Source: Peribacillus asahii (GTDB lineage Bacteria; Bacillota; Bacilli; Bacillales; DSM-1321). Taken from it: a stretch of 37,251 bases of DNA. This document shows positions 33,512-37,251 of the stretch, piece after piece. How positions within the stretch are numbered: position 1 is the first letter of the stretch; every line of letters begins with the position of its first letter. The stretch lies in NCBI RefSeq assembly GCF_003570725.1, contig NZ_QWVS01000054.1, positions 1-37,251 on the forward strand, written 5' to 3'. The translations under genes and the position numbers were made by a program. Below the pieces are notes generated by a model that was not told the DNA's origin, did no database searches, and saw nothing but the letters and a program-made list of their open reading frames with translations.

Positions 33512-34180
33512 TTGTCTGAAGAAAATCTATTAGATGCAATTATTGCCCAAGCAAAGTTGTCAAAGAAGCAAACTACTAAACAACGAAAAATCGTTGAAAC
33601 TGCTGTTAAATTATTTGCTGAAAAAGGGTATGCCAATACGTCAACGAGTGAAATAGCAAAATTCGCTCAAGTAGCTGAGGGTACGATTTTTCGCCATTAT
33701 GGAACGAAGGATAATTTATTGCTTTCGGTTATTCTCCCGTTTATCAAAGATGCAATGCCTACTATGGCTGAATCGGTTTTTAGTGGGATTATGACCCAAA
33801 ACACAGCTTGCTTTGAAGACTTTTTAAGAGCTTTGATCAAAAATCGACTCCTTTTTATTAAAGAAAATAAAGAAATATTTCAAGTGGTAGTTAAAGAGTT
33901 ACTATATAATGATGAATTAAGAAAAGAGCTGCAACCTTACTTTTTTGAAAATATTATGCAGCGTATCAGCAAAGTTATTACGATGTTTAAAGAACGTGGT
34001 GAGCTTATTGACGTATCAAGTGATACACTCTTAAACATGATATTCAATGTTGTCGGCAGCTATTTCGTATCACGTTTTGTATTACAGCTTGCTTATTCAG
34101 ATATGGATGAAGAAGCAGAGGTAGAAAATCTAGTTCGATTTATTATGGATGGAATAAGAAAACCAAGCCAGGGGATGTAA
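33512..34180 (+). CDS. TetR family transcriptional regulator
   Basis: This 222-residue repressor-type protein has a TetR helix-turn-helix at about 26-72 (ETAVKLFAEKGYANTSTSEI, then AEGTIFRHYGTKDNLL) and a helical ligand-binding domain. It starts with TTG (MSEENLLDAI), with GGAAGTG about ten bases upstream. It follows the collapsed ABC transporter by 32 bases and was probably its regulator, so it may now have no local target. The 3' end of the gene forms half of the terminator. Confidence 0.9.
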   Translation: MSEENLLDAIIAQAKLSKKQTTKQRKIVETAVKLFAEKGYANTSTSEIAKFAQVAEGTIFRHYGTKDNLLLSVILPFIKDAMPTMAESVFSGIMTQNTACFEDFLRALIKNRLLFIKENKEIFQVVVKELLYNDELRKELQPYFFENIMQRISKVITMFKERGELIDVSSDTLLNMIFNVVGSYFVSRFVLQLAYSDMDEEAEVENLVRFIMDGIRKPSQGM

Positions 34181-34200
34181 TTTCCTTTGGCTTGGTTTGT
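34160..34200 (+). terminator. Terminator overlapping the end of the TetR gene
   Basis: AAACCAAGCCA (34160-34170) and TGGCTTGGTTT (34188-34198) form an 11-bp perfect stem. The left arm is coding sequence. Confidence 0.85.
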
Positions 34201-34260
34201 TTGGGATAAAAGTTAATAGTAAGTTGGGAGTCTATTAAGCCTCTTTGAGAAGGCTGTAGC

Positions 34261-35268
34261 TTAGTCTATTCTTTTTTCTTTTTGTTCATTTCGATTTTTT
34301 AAAAGAGTTCCTTTTCGCTCTTGGTGGCTTGCCCACTTCTCTGATAATGGCTTCCACGCAATTGCAATAAGGGCCCCTAGAAATGTATTCGTAATCATAT
34401 TTGCAACAGCTGGTACAGCAGCAATCGGACTAATATGGTGCATAGCAAGGATGGAGGCAAGCGCTGTATTACAGATTCCAAACTCATAAAACATCGAAAT
34501 TCGGTCCGATTTTGGCATATTGAAAAAGATTCCATATATATAGCCAAGAATCATTGGAATCATAATTTGCAAAAACACACAGAAAAAGATAAGTGGAAGT
34601 AGACTAATGTTTTTCTCTAAGATGCCTTGTGCACTCGATACAATTGCTAAATTAATAATAATAATCGCAATAGATGAGAGATACGGTAAAATTGGTTTCA
34701 CTTTTACGGTATAGTGCTCCCATTTGTATTGAATGAATAGTCCAAGTGCAATAGGAACCAATACGACAAGCACCATTTGTTTAAACATTGATAACGCATC
34801 AATCGGAATTGTACTATTGATAGTAACTTTCATAAGCAAGGGTGTTAAAAACGGCCCAATTAACGTATCGACCGCCGACATCATAATACTAAGCGCTAAT
34901 GTTCCGCCTGCCATAAATGTGTATAAATTAGCCGTTGTCCCACTCGGAACCGCTCCTGCAAGCAGCACACCTGCTTTTAGTTCGGGATGATTGGTAAAAA
35001 ACAATGTAGCTAACAGAAAAGAAATCCCAAGTGTAATAGTCCATTTTCCTAATACACCGAGAAATGCATTTTTCGGTTTGGATATTACTTTCTTCAAGCT
35101 ATCAATGGACAGTGTTAGCCCCATTGTAAATAAAATAAAAGCTAAGGCGAAAGAAGGCCATTTTCGAATAGGAATAAAAGTATCAGGAAAGAAGTAGGCC
35201 GAAACAGAACTACAAACAATCCATAATGGTAGAAGTGTGACAATGATAAAATGTAAAAAGCGTCTCAT
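34261..35268 (-). CDS. Bile acid:sodium symporter (BASS) family transporter
   Basis: This 335-residue membrane protein with nine to ten helices belongs to the BASS family. Typical stretches are FTMGLTLSIDSLKKVISKPK, LAGAVPSGTTANLYTFMAGG, SAVDTLIGPFLTPLLM and FGICNTALASILAM, which contribute the Na+ sites in crystallised relatives. Bacterial members carry pantothenate, keto acids or unknown organic anions rather than bile acids. AAGGGG lies five bases before the ATG. The last 30 residues are very basic and hydrophilic. It is not in an operon, and no clear terminator follows. Confidence 0.88.
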   Translation of the reverse strand: MRRFLHFIIVTLLPLWIVCSSVSAYFFPDTFIPIRKWPSFALAFILFTMGLTLSIDSLKKVISKPKNAFLGVLGKWTITLGISFLLATLFFTNHPELKAGVLLAGAVPSGTTANLYTFMAGGTLALSIMMSAVDTLIGPFLTPLLMKVTINSTIPIDALSMFKQMVLVVLVPIALGLFIQYKWEHYTVKVKPILPYLSSIAIIIINLAIVSSAQGILEKNISLLPLIFFCVFLQIMIPMILGYIYGIFFNMPKSDRISMFYEFGICNTALASILAMHHISPIAAVPAVANMITNTFLGALIAIAWKPLSEKWASHQERKGTLLKNRNEQKEKRID

Positions 35269-35412
35269 TATAACCCCTTGTTCCTCTTTTCTTCAGCTCG
35301 ATAGGAACCGATAATTTACAATATTTCTCCTTATTATCTCGCGATTAGAACAAAAAGGCTAGAGCCAATGTAAGATATTGGTCTATATGAATGACGCATG
35401 TTTAGTTAATGT

Positions 35413-35829
35413 TCATTTCCCCATTAAATATTTATCTAATTCATTAATATTTGTATGGTGTTTCTCTTTCATTTCTTGTAAAAATAGTTCTGTATCAGGG
35501 TGGATATCATAAGCAAGGGCTTCGTCAATTTTGCGTGCGACCCATGCTTGACCTTTGTTGAGAAGAGTCAGCTTTTCTTGTAAAGTATCAAGAGCAATCA
35601 CTTTATCAGCAAATGCGCCTGTTTGTTTGCTCGGAGTGCCGCCTTCTCGTAAGATTGCTTGGTGGAGACCAGCACAACTCCAAGCTTCGTCTTTTTTTAC
35701 TTGCTTATATTGAGCGTCCAGTTCCTCTGATTGGTGTTTTTCTAAAAGATAATTAGCTGTTTGTACACCTGCTCGTTCGGCTTCGAGTAATGCATTTAAA
35801 AGATCCAATAATGCTTGCTTTTTGTCCAT
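35413..35829 (-). CDS. Ferritin-like DUF6306-type protein
   Basis: This 138-residue all-helical protein looks like a four-helix ferritin-like bundle. It has LLNALLEAERAGVQTANYLL, then VKKDEAWSCAGLHQAILREG, VARKIDEALAYDI and MKEKHHTNINELDKYL. Glu and His residues recur at helix positions that could bind a di-metal centre. It fits the family I know as DUF6306; the name is recalled, not checked. Function unknown, perhaps metal storage or oxidative-stress protection. AAGGGGGAAG precedes the ATG. It is divergent from fnr across a spacer of 119 bp, so shared control is possible. Confidence 0.72.
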   Translation of the reverse strand: MDKKQALLDLLNALLEAERAGVQTANYLLEKHQSEELDAQYKQVKKDEAWSCAGLHQAILREGGTPSKQTGAFADKVIALDTLQEKLTLLNKGQAWVARKIDEALAYDIHPDTELFLQEMKEKHHTNINELDKYLMGK

Positions 35830-35948
35830 AATTCTTCCCCCTTACAATTTTTAGGATTAATATGTTAAGTTAATTATAAGCTTTTATCGTGATTTTATAG
35901 TGATATTTATCATTGCAAACAGGTGGTAAGTTACAAGGGGAGATTACT

Positions 35949-36656
35949 ATGCAGGCTAATATGAATAGAAGCGGCTTTATTTCACAAGAGCTCTTTCAAT
36001 TATTAGAAGAAATCGGGACAATCAAAAAAATTGAAAAAAATACATATTTATTTCAAGAGGGGATGGAGGCCAATGAATTGTATCTGATTAAATCCGGTAT
36101 GGTTCATTTGCATCATCTAACAATGGAAGGGAGAGAATTGACGTTACGAATATGTAAGCAACATGATCTTATAGGAGAACTCATTTTGTTCGCGGAACAT
36201 GCAAAATATATATTAAGTGCCAAAGTAATAGCGGATGGCGAGGTACTGATGATTCAGAAAGATCAACTTGAAAGAAGATTAAGTTCAGATGGAAAGTTAA
36301 CGTTTGAATTTATGAAATGGTATAGCGACCATGTAAGAAACATTCAATCGAAACAAAAGGATCTTTTGTTAAACGGCAGAAAGGGTGCTCTTTATTCGAC
36401 ATTGATCCGTTTGGCAAATAGTTACGGAGTCGAGCATCGTGATGGCATATTAATCGATATGTTGTTAACAAATCAAAATTTGGCTGACTTTTGCGCTTGT
36501 ACTCGCGAAAGCATGAATCGGATGTTAATTGAATTAAGAAAGCAGGGCATTCTTTCTTATAATCATTCTGGAAAAATTGTTATCCATGATATTGACTTTT
36601 TACGCCAAAGAAATGGATGTGACAGTTGTCCAATTGAGAAATGTAGTATTAATTGA
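35949..36656 (+). CDS. fnr: Fnr, oxygen-sensing Fe-S regulator (Bacillus type)
   Basis: This 235-residue CRP/FNR-family activator controls anaerobic genes. The cyclic-nucleotide-binding-like domain (about 15-130) is followed by a helix-turn-helix (about 175-215; NLADFCACTRESMNRMLIEL). As in Bacillus Fnr the Fe-S ligands are C-terminal: C224, C227 and C232 in CDSCPIEKC, with D138 in SKQKDLLL matching the Asp ligand (D141 in B. subtilis, offset three throughout). The frame opens at 35913, but AAGGGGAG just before the ATG at 35949 gives MQANMNRSGFISQELFQL and is preferred. No nar, arfM or fermentation gene is nearby in the window. Confidence 0.9.
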   Translation: MQANMNRSGFISQELFQLLEEIGTIKKIEKNTYLFQEGMEANELYLIKSGMVHLHHLTMEGRELTLRICKQHDLIGELILFAEHAKYILSAKVIADGEVLMIQKDQLERRLSSDGKLTFEFMKWYSDHVRNIQSKQKDLLLNGRKGALYSTLIRLANSYGVEHRDGILIDMLLTNQNLADFCACTRESMNRMLIELRKQGILSYNHSGKIVIHDIDFLRQRNGCDSCPIEKCSIN

Positions 36657-36704
36657 AATATGAGATAATCAAGCTGTAAGCTTTAAATGGAAAGGATGTT
36701 TTTA

Positions 36705-37235
36705 TTGAGTAAAACCGTTGTTCTAGCCGAGAAGCCGTCGGTCGGAAGAGATATAGCAAAAGTCTTGAAATGTGGGAAAAAAGGAAATGGTTATTTTGAA
36801 GGAGACAAGTATATCATTACATGGGCGCTAGGTCATTTAGTGACTCATGCCGATCCAGAAGCTTATGATGAGAAGTATAAATCATGGCGTTTAGAAGATT
36901 TACCGATGCTTCCGTCACCTTTAAAATTAGTTGTCATTAAGCAGACAGGTAAGCAATATCAAGCAGTTAAAGCGCAATTGAATCGAAAAGATGTAAATGA
37001 GGTAGTTATTGCAACAGATGCAGGCCGTGAGGGAGAACTTGTAGCACGCTGGATTTTGGAAAAAGCAAATGTGAAGAAGCCAATTAAGCGTCTATGGATT
37101 TCTTCTGTTACGGATAAGGCGATTAAAGAAGGATTTAACAAGCTAAAAAACGGTAAAGAATATGAGAATTTATATGCGTCTGCGGTTGCTCGTGCTGAAG
37201 CAGACTGGCTTGTTGGGATGAGTGCGACACGTTAG
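36705..37235 (+). CDS. topB: DNA topoisomerase III, N-terminal fragment
   Basis: This is the first 176 residues of topoisomerase III, which decatenates DNA. The Toprim domain is visible: [13 protein letters not shown] at the start, [17 protein letters not shown] with the metal-binding acidic residues, and [17 protein letters not shown]. In the intact enzyme ATR runs on into ALTTK and further domains with the active-site Tyr (total about 700 residues). Here codon ATR is followed by TAG and 16 bases that do not resemble topB. The start is a TTG ([10 protein letters not shown]) with AAAGGATG upstream; the ATG at 36687 gives a less likely extension. A mobile element inserted here or a contig-end join would explain the break. 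Confidence 0.88.
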   Translation: MSKTVVLAEKPSVGRDIAKVLKCGKKGNGYFEGDKYIITWALGHLVTHADPEAYDEKYKSWRLEDLPMLPSPLKLVVIKQTGKQYQAVKAQLNRKDVNEVVIATDAGREGELVARWILEKANVKKPIKRLWISSVTDKAIKEGFNKLKNGKEYENLYASAVARAEADWLVGMSATR

Positions 37236-37251
37236 GTAGTGAAAAGCTATC

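Noticed and set aside
34200..34262. Terminator for the BASS transporter gene
   Set aside because: The AGCCT/AGGCT stem is only six base pairs and no T run follows on the minus strand.

Overview
The window looks like one chromosomal contig from a low-GC, spore-former-type Firmicute of the Bacillaceae/Bacillales. Strong AGGAGG ribosome-binding sites, sigma-A promoters and T-tailed hairpin terminators are common. Several proteins closely match Bacillus families: YwbE, PurU, a Fnr with C-terminal Fe-S cysteines, LiaIHFSR, a YvbH-like PH protein and a YfmM-like ABC-F. The species cannot be fixed from sequence alone. The left edge lies inside a tRNA-Asn and the right edge inside topB, whose reading frame ends abruptly. 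Both look like assembly breaks at repeated sequence.

Layout: (1) 1-3.5 kb: end of tRNA-Asn, a two-gene ThrE-type exporter (YjjP/YjjB) and a divergent DUF485 + acetate-type Na+/solute symporter operon. (2) 3.6-6.7 kb: a decayed MacB/FtsX-type permease next to an intact OmpR-type regulator and histidine kinase. (3) 6.7-10.6 kb: glnS (unusual in Bacillus relatives), purU, a SIMPL-domain protein and ywbE. (4) 10.6-14.3 kb: a FAD/Rieske oxidoreductase, then the most striking locus. This has a 186-bp array of GTNNAC-N2-GTNNAC sites at 20-21 bp spacing, a sigma-A promoter, an actin-like ParM/StbA gene and a gene for a probable ribbon-helix-helix protein, closed by a strong terminator. It has the architecture of a plasmid type II (ParMRC) DNA segregation cassette sitting in an ordinary chromosomal neighbourhood. 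(5) 14.3-18.3 kb: an AzgA-type purine permease with a leader hairpin, a DEAD-box helicase with an Arg/Ser/Gly tail and a phosphotransferase. (6) 18.4-23.2 kb: a liaIHFSR cell-envelope stress operon lacking liaG, plus a methyltransferase with an extra N-terminal domain. (7) 23.2-24.8 kb: a four-copy 20-bp repeat and an ABC-F ATPase. (8) 25-29.4 kb: a TRAP transporter (P, Q, M) with a MocR-type regulator at the end of the operon. (9) 29.5-37.2 kb: a YvbH-like protein, a serine-recombinase relative lacking key catalytic arginines, a SulP transporter with a universal stress protein, a collapsed ABC transporter remnant with an intact TetR gene, a BASS transporter, a ferritin-like DUF6306-type protein, fnr and truncated topB.

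The best candidate for a little-described system is the chromosomal ParM/ParR-like/parC-like cassette. Other points of interest are the 20-bp TTTATC repeat, the resolvase-like protein with a matching inverted repeat, two collapsed transporter loci that kept their regulators, and the presence of GlnRS.
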